Assembly (NCBI GenBank): GCA_910585055.1
Contig: CAJUBY010000039.1
Coordinates: 1 to 17,455 of the forward strand
Reading direction: 5' to 3'
From: an uncultured Christensenella sp.
GTDB taxonomy: Bacteria; Bacillota; Clostridia; Christensenellales; Pumilibacteraceae
Length of the DNA stretch: 17,455 nt
Below, piece after piece: positions 7,320-14,371 of the stretch. The position numbers were made by a program, and so were the translations under genes. The stretch's first letter is position 1. Each line of letters begins with the position of its first letter. The notes beneath the pieces are model-generated. The model made no database searches and was not told the origin of the DNA. It saw only the letters and a program-made list of their open reading frames with translations.

Positions 7320-8559
7320 AAGTGAACTCCGTATCGAGTATGCGAACGGTATCGCCCGATCTTATACCCGCTTTTTTAAGTGATTTGGTAACGCCGCTCA
7401 TATCCAAACGCCGTTGAAAATACATGTAGCTCTCGCGGTCGTCAAGCACGACGGTACGCGCCAGCTTTTCGATAAGCGCGCCGCTCAACACAAACACTCC
7501 ATCCGATCCGCGCTCTATACAGTACGAATCGGGATCTGCTTCTTCGTAAACAAACGGTTCGTATTCTATCGGAGAAAGCGGCGGCAAAGACATTAATTTC
7601 CGAGCGACCGCCGTAATAAGCGTATCGAGCCCGGCATGCGTAACGCCGCTTATTTCGTAAATTTCGCCGTCTACGCGCGTTCTGAAATCTTTGACTGCAT
7701 CTACATCCGCAATGTCTGTCTTATTAAGCGCTATTATCTGCGGCACATTTTTCAGTTCCGGGTTATACTTAAACAGCTCGGCATTGACCGTTTCGTAATC
7801 CGCCGCCGCGTCGCCGTACGTCGCAATATCCACCACGTGTATAATCATACGCGTTCTGTCGATATGTCGCAAAAACTTATGACCGAGTCCCGCACCGTCC
7901 GCCGCACCCTCTATAAGACCGGGTATATCCGCTATAGTAAACGAATAACCGTCGGTATAACAAACTCCGAGATTGGGCGTAAGCGTCGTGAACGGATAAT
8001 TTGCGATCTTGGGATTTGCACCAGTGAGCACGGACAGCAAAGTGGACTTACCGGCATTCGGCAGCCCCGCAAGCCCTACGTCGGCTATCGTCTTAAGTTC
8101 CAAAACGACGGCACGTTCTTTTGTAGGTTCGCCTTTCTGACTGAAACCGGGAGCCTGTCTGCGCGACGACTTGAACCTGGCATTGCCCTTACCGCCGATA
8201 CCGCCCTTAAGCACCGTTATTTCGTCGTCGGGATAAAACATATCGGCGATTATTCCGCCGCTTTCCGCATCTCTGACGACAGTTCCGCGCGGCACGTTCA
8301 ATACAAGATCGGCGCCGTTTTTTCCGTGTCTGTTCTTTCCTGCCCCGTTCGACCCGTTTTCGGCGCGGTAATGTTTGCCGAACCTAAATTCGGACAGCGA
8401 TGCGGCATTTGCGTTTACTTTAAACACCACGCTTCCGCCGTCGCCGCCGTCGCCGCCGTCCGGTCCGCCGTTAGGCACGTATTTTTCGGTATAAAACGAA
8501 GTACAGCCGTCGCCGCCGTCACCCGCTTTTATATATATTTTAGCTCTGTCGATAAACAT
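7309..8559 (-). CDS. obgE: GTPase Obg (CgtA)
   Basis: 416 residues from the start at 8559. The glycine-rich Obg fold fills residues 1-158, with repeated GGDGGDGG (35-42). The G domain has G1 GLPNAGKST (165-173), G2 TT (191-192), G3 DIPG (211-214) and G4 NKTD (279-282). A C-terminal OCT domain (about 338-413) is present, as in Bacillota Obg. Obg acts in late 50S assembly and stress responses. The longer reading starting at 8598 is rejected: the chosen ATG has GGGG about 6 nt upstream, starts the family's usual MFIDRAKI-type N-terminus, and leaves a 1-nt gap to the nth stop rather than a 38-nt overlap. Obg upstream of nadD/yqeK/rsfS is a common order. Confidence 0.94.
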   Translation of the reverse strand: MFIDRAKIYIKAGDGGDGCTSFYTEKYVPNGGPDGGDGGDGGSVVFKVNANAASLSEFRFGKHYRAENGSNGAGKNRHGKNGADLVLNVPRGTVVRDAESGGIIADMFYPDDEITVLKGGIGGKGNARFKSSRRQAPGFSQKGEPTKERAVVLELKTIADVGLAGLPNAGKSTLLSVLTGANPKIANYPFTTLTPNLGVCYTDGYSFTIADIPGLIEGAADGAGLGHKFLRHIDRTRMIIHVVDIATYGDAAADYETVNAELFKYNPELKNVPQIIALNKTDIADVDAVKDFRTRVDGEIYEISGVTHAGLDTLITAVARKLMSLPPLSPIEYEPFVYEEADPDSYCIERGSDGVFVLSGALIEKLARTVVLDDRESYMYFQRRLDMSGVTKSLKKAGIRSGDTVRILDTEFTYEE

Positions 8560-8560
8560 A

Positions 8561-9181
8561 TTAAACCCCGTTCTGCGTAACGCCGACCGCACAAACATCT
8601 CGTACCGAGCAATTTTCGCAATCGGGTCTGCGAGCGTGACAGCAGGCTCTGCCGTGTCTTATCAATAAAAAATGTACGTCGCGGTAATCGGCCGATTCAA
8701 ATGCGGCACACAGATCTTTTTCCACTTCGTCCGGCGTTTTTCCCGACGACAGTCCCAGCCTGTGCGCCACACGGAATACGTGAGTGTCCACGGCGATCGC
8801 CGGTTTTCCGAACGCCACGGACAGCATGACGTTGGCAGTTTTGCGTCCGACACCCGGAAGCGTTATAAGCTCTTCCATGCTTTGCGGCACTCTACCGCCG
8901 AATTTATTTACTATTGCGTCGCAGCACGCCTTTATATTAGCCGCCTTGTTCTTGTACAGTCCGCAGCTTTTTATATAACCTTCGAGCACGCCGACGTCCA
9001 TATCGCATATAGCCTGAGGCGTGTTTGCGACACGGAAAAGTTCGCGCGTAACTACATTGACACGCTTGTCCGTACACTGCGCACTCAAAATCACGGAAAT
9101 GAGCAATTCGAAATCGCTGTTATAAACAAGTTCGCAGCTTGCGTCGGGATATGTGTTTTTAAGGCGGTCAAGCATTTCCAT
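8561..9181 (-). CDS. nth: Endonuclease III (DNA glycosylase/AP lyase)
   Basis: 206 residues from the ATG at 9181. It carries the helix-hairpin-helix LPGVGRKTA with the catalytic lysine, the catalytic aspartate in AVDTHVFR, and the 4Fe-4S ligands C-x6-C-x2-C-x5-C near the C-terminus. It removes oxidised pyrimidines and cleaves AP sites. An in-frame GTG at 9199 is possible, but it sits inside the GTGATAAAAT -10 region of the promoter at 9190-9218, so a transcript from there could not carry it. ATG at 9181 (leaderless) or 9175 (short leader) fits better and matches the usual Nth N-terminus. First gene of the long minus-strand operon; 1 nt before obgE. Confidence 0.9.
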   Translation of the reverse strand: MEMLDRLKNTYPDASCELVYNSDFELLISVILSAQCTDKRVNVVTRELFRVANTPQAICDMDVGVLEGYIKSCGLYKNKAANIKACCDAIVNKFGGRVPQSMEELITLPGVGRKTANVMLSVAFGKPAIAVDTHVFRVAHRLGLSSGKTPDEVEKDLCAAFESADYRDVHFLLIRHGRACCHARRPDCENCSVRDVCAVGVTQNGV

Positions 9182-9189
9182 ACTCTTAT

Positions 9190-9218
9190 ATTTTATCACA
9201 AAGCCGCCGAAATGTAAA
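9190..9218 (-). promoter_or_regulatory. Sigma-A-like promoter of the nth-obgE operon
   Basis: On the minus strand: -35 TTTACA at 9213-9218, a 17-nt spacer, and -10 TAAAAT at 9190-9195. Transcription would begin near 9183, two bases before the nth ATG at 9181. It is the only convincing promoter found upstream of the ten-gene minus-strand run. Confidence 0.6.
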
Positions 9219-9228
9219 CATTTTTAAG

Positions 9229-9480
9229 TCAATTGGAAACATTATAGATCGATTTATATGTTTGCCCGTCGTAAGTAAATATTTCACGCAGGTTTGCATA
9301 CTGCCCGAAATTAAGTACGTCTCTGCACAATTTGTAATCGTCGCACTTTACCGCAAGTCCGCAGCCGGATCCTGTTTTTATCGGTGCGTTTACCAGCTTT
9401 GCCATTCCGCCTTCCGCGGTTATAGCATCCGCGAAACGAAACGCGCTATTTCTCGAAGAAAATGAAAAAATGTAACTCAT
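9229..9480 (-). CDS. DUF3343-like small protein, putative Se/S carrier
   Basis: 83 residues. The motif GSGCGLAVKC (37-46, Cys40 and Cys46), with Cys52 further on and an N-terminal strand followed by a helix (RNSAFRFADAI), matches what I recall of DUF3343, annotated as a putative selenium/sulfur carrier-like protein. The idea of persulfide or selenide transfer through Cys40 is inference. The start at 9480 has AGAGG about 11 nt upstream. It is transcribed away from the cysteine desulfurase-like gene at 9577, with which this family is often found, and lies upstream of nth in the same direction, separated by the nth promoter. Confidence 0.7.
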   Translation of the reverse strand: MSYIFSFSSRNSAFRFADAITAEGGMAKLVNAPIKTGSGCGLAVKCDDYKLCRDVLNFGQYANLREIFTYDGQTYKSIYNVSN

Positions 9481-9532
9481 ATCCGATTATTTCCTCTTTA
9501 TTGTTCTAAACCGTCAAATTTCGCATTTAATA

Positions 9533-9553
9533 ATAACGGTCTTAATCCGTTAT
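9533..9553. promoter_or_regulatory. Perfect 7-7-7 inverted repeat in the divergent intergenic region
   Basis: ATAACGG (9533-9539) and CCGTTAT (9547-9553) are exact reverse complements around 7 nt. The site lies 8 nt before the GGAG of the class V aminotransferase gene and about 50 nt from the DUF3343 start. The geometry suits a dimeric repressor operator; a small leader hairpin is the alternative. No confident -35/-10 pair was identified for either flanking gene. Confidence 0.4.
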
Positions 9554-9576
9554 ATGTTATTGGAGTGTATTCTGTC

Positions 9577-10698
9577 ATGATTTATTTCGACAATGCCGCT
9601 ACCACGCTCGTCAAGCCCGAGTGCGTTGTAAAGTCCGAAAAATACGCGCTCGAAAACCTTTGCGCTAATGCGGGAAGAGGCAGTCATTCCGGTGCGATCA
9701 AAGCCGCGAATATTGTTTACGAAGGCAGAAAAGCCGTAAAAAAACTAACGTCATGCGACGAGATCATTTTTACGTTCAATTGTACCGACGCATTAAACAC
9801 CGTATTGTTCGGCACCGCAAAACCGGGCGGACACGTAGTCACCACCGTTTACGAGCATAACAGCACGCTCCGTCCGCTCGAAGAACTCAACCGCCGGATC
9901 GGCGTGGAATTTACGGCGGTACGTCCCGGAATACACGGTATAATCGACCCTGCCGAAATCGAGCGCGCGATACGCCCCAATACTTATCTTATCGCCGTCA
10001 ACCACGTATCCAATGTTACCGGAGCGGTGGCGCCCGTGACGCAAATAGGCGGCATTGCGCGCAGACACGGTATACCGCTTTTGTTAGACGGAGCGCAGTC
10101 TGTCGGATATCTCGATGTCAACATGCGTGAAATAGGCTGTAACTATCTGTGCTTTTCACCGCATAAAGGTCTGCACGGACCTCAGGGGATCGGCTGTCTT
10201 TGCGTACGCGGAAATCCTCCGCTCAAACCGTTCAGATTCGGTGGCACCGGTACCAGCTCGCACACACTGAACCAGCCTGCGGATGTTCCGGAGGGATTCG
10301 AAAGCGGTACTCTCCCCGTTCATTCCATATTTTCACTCATAGCGGCGATAAGTCATTACCGTAGAATATCTTTAAACACCAGGCGCAATCTCGCGGAATG
10401 CGGAGATATGCTGCGATCGGAATTATCCAAAATACCGGGGATCAAGATATACGGGAAATACAATATCCTTCCGAATATAGTATGCTTTAATATCAATAAA
10501 ATGAATGCCGCATCGGTCGGCGATATTTTGAGCGAACAATACGACACCGCAGTACGGTGCGGTCTTCATTGCGCCCCGCTTTGCCACCGTTTTTTGGGCA
10601 CGATAGACACGGGAGCGGTACGGGCGTCGCTGTCATACCACAACACACAATCGGAAGTCGAGTTTTTCGTAAAAGCTATCCGCGAGATATGTAAATAA
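9577..10698 (+). CDS. Class V aminotransferase, cysteine desulfurase-like
   Basis: 373 residues from the ATG at 9577. It starts MIYFDNAATT, typical of NifS/SufS-type enzymes, with His94 (YEHNS), Asp171 and Gln174 (DGAQS), PLP-lysine Lys197 (SPHKGLHGPQG) and catalytic Cys332 in GLHCAP. Such enzymes take sulfur (or selenium) from cysteine onto the active Cys, giving alanine. The spacing and the HCAP segment resemble the EF2568-type branch linked to selenium-dependent molybdenum hydroxylase maturation; this is from family knowledge and unproven here. The upstream GTG at 9565 is rejected because it overlaps GGAG (9562-9565), which itself serves the ATG 11 nt downstream. Divergent from a putative Se/S carrier gene. 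No IscU-like scaffold is adjacent. Confidence 0.88.
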   Translation: MIYFDNAATTLVKPECVVKSEKYALENLCANAGRGSHSGAIKAANIVYEGRKAVKKLTSCDEIIFTFNCTDALNTVLFGTAKPGGHVVTTVYEHNSTLRPLEELNRRIGVEFTAVRPGIHGIIDPAEIERAIRPNTYLIAVNHVSNVTGAVAPVTQIGGIARRHGIPLLLDGAQSVGYLDVNMREIGCNYLCFSPHKGLHGPQGIGCLCVRGNPPLKPFRFGGTGTSSHTLNQPADVPEGFESGTLPVHSIFSLIAAISHYRRISLNTRRNLAECGDMLRSELSKIPGIKIYGKYNILPNIVCFNINKMNAASVGDILSEQYDTAVRCGLHCAPLCHRFLGTIDTGAVRASLSYHNTQSEVEFFVKAIREICK

Positions 10699-10753
10699 AC
10701 CTAGGCGGAAAACGCGATCGCACACCTATGGATCGCATTACACCGACCGACCG

Positions 10754-11032
10754 TTACCCTTCTTTTATCATTTTGACAAGCTGCGTCAGTTTTTCACGCG
10801 ATTGCTCGTCGAGACTCGGCGAAACGAATCCGACAAAGCTTTCCAGCTGTTCCGCAGAAAACGAACCGTCGTTTTTCGCCGCGGCAACGTTTTGCATGAG
10901 CGCGGACATCAGTTCGCTTTCGCTTTTATCCGCATATTTGGCGGCAAGCGCACCCATTTCGTCCTTTAACGATCCGTCGTCAGTCGCCTGCGGCATATCG
11001 GTGTTACGTTTTACGTCTCTTATACTGCGCAT
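10754..11032 (-). CDS. Small hypothetical protein, acidic and helical
   Basis: 92 residues, not recognised. The sequence is highly polar and predicted helical by eye, with an acidic middle and runs such as KYADKSESELMSALMQN and SPSLDEQSREKLTQLVKMIK. There is no signal peptide, membrane segment, cysteine or metal motif. A strong ribosome site (GAGGTGA) sits just before the ATG at 11032, supporting real translation. It is divergent from the 79-residue gene at 11097 with a 64-nt shared intergenic region, and convergent with the desulfurase-like gene. A structural or regulatory helper is possible, but no function is claimed. Confidence 0.65.
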   Translation of the reverse strand: MRSIRDVKRNTDMPQATDDGSLKDEMGALAAKYADKSESELMSALMQNVAAAKNDGSFSAEQLESFVGFVSPSLDEQSREKLTQLVKMIKEG

Positions 11033-11096
11033 AATTCACCTCACGCGATTATTCTATGCGCACGGAACATATATTGTGCAATAAGGAGATCTTATC

Positions 11097-11336
11097 ATGG
11101 ATATAAAACAAATGCTTCCTCTGCTGCTTAAAAATAAACTCGGCGAAAAAGAACAGGCTTTGCTAAAGCTCACCGAAAACCCCGATCCGTCGGCGCTGGG
11201 CAGTCTTATAACGCAAATGTACGACAACAGTCAAAAAGCGCCGCGTATAGATCTTTACGCAACGCTTAAACGCATCATCCCTGCCGAAACGCTGGGACTT
11301 ATCATAAAATATTTCGCCGAGCAAAAACGCCGTTAA
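11097..11336 (+). CDS. Small hypothetical protein, helical
   Basis: 79 residues, not recognised. It starts MDIKQMLPLLLKNKLG, followed by alternating hydrophobic and charged residues suggestive of several short amphipathic helices, and ends in a basic EQKRR tail. There is no clear membrane span. A consensus AAGGAG lies 8 nt before the ATG, strong evidence of expression. Its stop overlaps that of the PucR-like regulator on the other strand through a shared TTAA (11333-11336). It is divergent from the 92-residue protein, so the two may be a co-regulated pair. Confidence 0.68.
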   Translation: MDIKQMLPLLLKNKLGEKEQALLKLTENPDPSALGSLITQMYDNSQKAPRIDLYATLKRIIPAETLGLIIKYFAEQKRR

Positions 11337-12301
11337 CGCATTTTATATACAAGGCACGCCACGCGGAACATCATAGCTTCGTTGAAATTGCGGATATTCA
11401 ATCCCGTTAATTTTTCTATTTTATCAAGTCGGTATATCAGCGTGTTACGGTGCACGTACATATTCCTGCTGGCTTCCGATATATTGAGCGAATACTTGAT
11501 AAACGTTTCGGCGGCGGTCATAAGTTCTTCGTCGTTCAGTACCTCACGGTAATTCCTATCTAAAACGGTTTTAACGTATTTTTCCATATCGGCGGCAGAC
11601 AGCGCCGAAAGCGTTTTTATAAGCGCGTATTCTTTGTACGAATAAATATCGTTATGCGGATCGAATTCGGCGCCGTTTACAAGCGCCGATCTCGCATACG
11701 AAAAAAACTGCGGCAGCTCCGAAACTCCGTGAGCGACACCGCCTACGCCTATTTTAACGGTGCCTTTTATCTCTTCCGTAAGATTTTCCTTTAAGACCAC
11801 CGCAAACTCACCGGCAGATCTGTAATCGGTATCATTGTCCGCTTTTTTACAAAACGCGGTCACCCCGTCGCCCATTTCCGCGACAAGATCCCGAGTATCG
11901 GACATCGTAGCAAAATAATCGCTTATATTTTTTGCCGGGGCATCGCTGTGGATCGCAAAAACATAATAATCGTATTTACCTACCGTCACAAAACTCGGCA
12001 GCTCGCCGTCACCCGACAAAAAGCTCCTAACCGGATCGCCATTTGCCGCACCGGCAGACAACGACATAGCATATTCGCGTGCAAGAACGGCGATTATCCT
12101 GCTTTCGGGACCGCTTCCGTCCACCGCAAAAGCGGTTTGCTTACCGTCGCACGGAGCCCAAAACAAAGTTACGTCTTCGCGCTCGTCGGTAAGCACCCCG
12201 TCCGGCGGCATGTCGTAAAGAGTATCCGCACTCGTTACACGCAATCCGCTTATGCGGTAAATTTGTTCTGTTATCGCCTGTTTTTGTTTCATGCTCTCCA
12301 T
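11333..12301 (-). CDS. PucR/CdaR-type transcriptional regulator
   Basis: 322 residues. The C-terminus (about 259-320) is a PucR-type helix-turn-helix: AAETFIKYSLNISEASRNM then VHRNTLIYRLDKIEKLTGL, the family hallmark (HRNTL-YRL). The middle (about 125-250) resembles the degenerate GGDEF-like domain of these regulators. The N-terminus (1-120) is a variable sensing region without a recognised ligand site. Family members sense purines, sugar diacids or other small molecules and usually activate nearby genes; the target here is unknown. It is third in the tyrS-yigZ run. Start: ATG at 12301 has little ribosome site; ATG at 12292 (residue 4) has GGAG close before it and is a real alternative. Confidence 0.82.
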   Translation of the reverse strand: MESMKQKQAITEQIYRISGLRVTSADTLYDMPPDGVLTDEREDVTLFWAPCDGKQTAFAVDGSGPESRIIAVLAREYAMSLSAGAANGDPVRSFLSGDGELPSFVTVGKYDYYVFAIHSDAPAKNISDYFATMSDTRDLVAEMGDGVTAFCKKADNDTDYRSAGEFAVVLKENLTEEIKGTVKIGVGGVAHGVSELPQFFSYARSALVNGAEFDPHNDIYSYKEYALIKTLSALSAADMEKYVKTVLDRNYREVLNDEELMTAAETFIKYSLNISEASRNMYVHRNTLIYRLDKIEKLTGLNIRNFNEAMMFRVACLVYKMR

Positions 12302-12352
12302 CCGTGATCGATACGTTTTCCGAAAAGCGCCGACCGGATATTTTTATCAATT

Positions 12353-12970
12353 TTACATCTTTCTGTCCGACGGCAAATATATTTCGCCGCGCCTGTCCGA
12401 CGTTTTGCAAAAAGCCGATACAGTATCGGTAAAATCGCGTTCGGCGGCTATAGGTACTTTAACGGTACAGCTTACGTCGCTGCCGTAACGTATTTGCTCT
12501 ACTGCATAACCTTGCGATTTACATATGGTGCAAATGCGCTTGAATGCGTCTCCTTCGGCGCTTATACCGTAAACGGTATACTTTTCGACCGTAACCAGCC
12601 CGACGTTTTCTATAAGCTCGGCGGCGCTCTGCCTATATGCACGGGTCAGTCCTCCGGCGCCCAGCTTTATACCACCGAAATACCGTACCACGGCGATAAG
12701 CGACTTTACGGCGCCCGACGCAGCCAGCGCCGAATATATCGGTTTACCTGCCGTACCGCCGGGTTCGCCGTTGTCATCGTACCCGAAATCGTCGCCCTTT
12801 TCGTCGGCTATAAATGCGTAACAAACATGCCGCGCTTCGGGATGTTCGGACTTTAGCCCGTCTATAAACGGCTTAACGTCGGCGCGCGTTTCGATCTGTC
12901 TTGAAATCGCTATAAACACCGACCGTTTAACGGTTAGTTCGTGTTTGCCCGGATTGATCCGCGCCGTCAT
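12353..12970 (-). CDS. YigZ / IMPACT family protein (UPF0029)
   Basis: 205 residues. The N-terminal IMPACT domain shows HVCYAFI, the DDNGEPGGTAGKP segment (about 71-83) and VVRYFGGIKLGAGGLTRAY (about 100-118), all diagnostic. The C-terminal ~70 residues match the DUF1949-like second domain. Members are linked to translation or protein turnover in ways not firmly defined; E. coli YigZ is also known from structural work. Its ATG overlaps the tyrS stop (ATGA, 4 nt), so it is coupled to tyrS translation. Full length and undamaged. Confidence 0.9.
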   Translation of the reverse strand: MTARINPGKHELTVKRSVFIAISRQIETRADVKPFIDGLKSEHPEARHVCYAFIADEKGDDFGYDDNGEPGGTAGKPIYSALAASGAVKSLIAVVRYFGGIKLGAGGLTRAYRQSAAELIENVGLVTVEKYTVYGISAEGDAFKRICTICKSQGYAVEQIRYGSDVSCTVKVPIAAERDFTDTVSAFCKTSDRRGEIYLPSDRKM

Positions 12971-14181
12971 TTTAATACGACTTTTATACGCGTCTTCTTG
13001 CCTTTATGCAAAACGAATTCGACGCCGTCGGTATAATCCGAGACTTTGCCGTATACATTATCGACCTTTTTGTCGTTTACTTTTACACCGCCGCCTTCTA
13101 TAAGACGCCGCGCTTCGCTCTTTGATGCGCAGACATTGCAGACTACCATGAGATCGAGTATTCCGCTGTCTGATCCGAGCGCCAATTCAACCGTCGGCAT
13201 TTCGGCCGATGCACCTTCGAACGCGCCCATAGCCTGCTCCTGCGCTTTATCCGCGGCGTCGACGCCGTGTATAAGTTTGACGACTTCGTAAGCGAGACGT
13301 TTTTTTGCGGCGTTAATGCGTTCGTCGCGGTAAGCGCAAAGCGCAGAAATTTCGCCGAGTTCTACATACGTCAAAAGCTTTAAGCAGTTTTCGACTTCTT
13401 CGTCGTCCACATTGCGGAAAAACTGATACATATCGTACGGAGATGTTTTGGCGGAGTCGAGCCAAAGCGCACCTTTTTGCGTCTTGCCCATCTTTTTGCC
13501 GTCTTTCGTTTCGAGTAAAGTACAAGTCAGAGCGTATGCGTCCTTATGAGCGACGCGTCTTATAAAATCTGCACCGGCAAGGATATTGCTCCATTGATCG
13601 TTACCGCCTATTTCCAGCTCGCACCCGTAATCGGTATACAGGCGTAAAAAATCGTATGCCTGCATGGGCATATAATTAAACTCCAAAAAGCTCAACCCCT
13701 TTTCGAGCCGCGTCTTAAAACAATCCGCGGTGAGCATCTTGTTCACGGAAAGATACGCGCCGTAATCGCGCAAAAAGTCTATATAGTTGAGTTGACACAG
13801 CCAATCGGCGTTATTTACTATGCGAGCCGCATTTTCGCCCTCGAAGCTCAAAAATCTTGCGAGCTGCGGCTTGATCTTTTGAACGTTGTTTTCTATCGTT
13901 TCGCGCGTCATCATCTGACGCATATCGTTGCGGTTGGACGGATCGCCTATCATTGCGGTGCCGCCGCCGACTAGCAGTATAGGCTTATGCCCTGCCTTTT
14001 GCATTATAGACGCCGCCATAAGCGGTATAAAATGCCCGATATGCAGACTGTCGGCAGTAGGATCGAATCCGCAATAAAACGTTACCGACCGAGACCCCAA
14101 AAGTCCGTAGAGATCTTCCTTGAACACCGTCTGTTTTATAAATCCACGACGTTCGAGTATGTCGAAAACGTTTTCTTTCAT
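12967..14181 (-). CDS. tyrS: Tyrosyl-tRNA synthetase
   Basis: 404 residues, a class I synthetase. It has YCGFDPTADSLHIGH with HIGH at 47-50, the GGNDQW tyrosine-binding segment (192-197), the KMSKS-type loop as KMGKT (230-234) and a C-terminal S4 RNA-binding domain (about 340-400). It charges tRNA-Tyr; a tRNA-Tyr(GUA) gene lies in the same window at 17156. AAGGAG stands 8 nt before the ATG. Bacillota tyrS is often controlled by a T-box, but the leader here (about 25 nt from the predicted start) is too short, and no T-box specifier or antiterminator sequence is visible. Confidence 0.95.
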   Translation of the reverse strand: MKENVFDILERRGFIKQTVFKEDLYGLLGSRSVTFYCGFDPTADSLHIGHFIPLMAASIMQKAGHKPILLVGGGTAMIGDPSNRNDMRQMMTRETIENNVQKIKPQLARFLSFEGENAARIVNNADWLCQLNYIDFLRDYGAYLSVNKMLTADCFKTRLEKGLSFLEFNYMPMQAYDFLRLYTDYGCELEIGGNDQWSNILAGADFIRRVAHKDAYALTCTLLETKDGKKMGKTQKGALWLDSAKTSPYDMYQFFRNVDDEEVENCLKLLTYVELGEISALCAYRDERINAAKKRLAYEVVKLIHGVDAADKAQEQAMGAFEGASAEMPTVELALGSDSGILDLMVVCNVCASKSEARRLIEGGGVKVNDKKVDNVYGKVSDYTDGVEFVLHKGKKTRIKVVLK

Positions 14182-14212
14182 GCTTAAAGCTCCTTATCCG
14201 TAAGTTATATTA

Positions 14213-14241
14213 ATTGTATACCTTTTCGACGTAAATATCAA
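14213..14241 (-). promoter_or_regulatory. Sigma-A-like promoter of tyrS-yigZ-pucR
   Basis: Minus strand: -35 TTGATA at 14236-14241, 17-nt spacer, -10 TACAAT at 14213-14218. Predicted start near 14206, about 25 nt before the tyrS ATG, leaving room for the AAGGAG site only. Confidence 0.65.
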
Positions 14242-14312
14242 CCTTTTTGCCGGACTTTTCGAAAACGAAAACCGTCGGATCAATAATTGTAAATATATTC
14301 TGCGTCAAAACC

Positions 14313-14340
14313 GCGCAAGAAGTTTTGCAAAAGCTTGCGC
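14313..14340. promoter_or_regulatory. Long dyad overlapping the birA -35 box
   Basis: GCGCAAG (14313-14319) and CTTGCGC (14334-14340) are exact reverse complements. Between them lies TTTTGCAAAA, itself a palindrome. The right arm contains the -35 hexamer TTGCGC of the birA promoter. A regulator bound here would block polymerase, so this is a good operator candidate; who binds is unknown. Confidence 0.45.
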
Positions 14341-14363
14341 AGGTAAATCTTTTATGATATAAT
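14335..14363 (+). promoter_or_regulatory. Strong promoter of birA
   Basis: -35 TTGCGC (14335-14340), 17-nt spacer, consensus -10 TATAAT (14358-14363) preceded by TGA, giving an extended -10. Transcription would begin about 14370-14372, at or next to the birA ATG. Confidence 0.75.
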
Positions 14364-14371
14364 ATATACAT

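Noticed and set aside
7636..8580. 314-residue plus-strand reading frame opposite obgE
   Set aside because: Antisense shadow of an unmistakable Obg gene; no domain recognised.
8560..8598. Upstream ATG at 8598 for obgE
   Set aside because: It would add 13 residues absent from the family, overlap nth by 38 nt, and ignore the GGGG site before the ATG at 8559.
9561..9576. GTG at 9565 as start of the class V aminotransferase
   Set aside because: It overlaps the GGAG ribosome site, and the family N-terminus begins at the ATG at 9577.
10714..10736. GCGATC/GATCGC hairpin after the desulfurase-like gene as terminator
   Set aside because: Only a 6-bp stem with an 11-nt loop and no T-run; too weak to call.
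14182..14371. T-box riboswitch upstream of tyrS
   Set aside because: The predicted leader is only about 25 nt, and no T-box consensus, specifier loop or terminator/antiterminator pair is visible.
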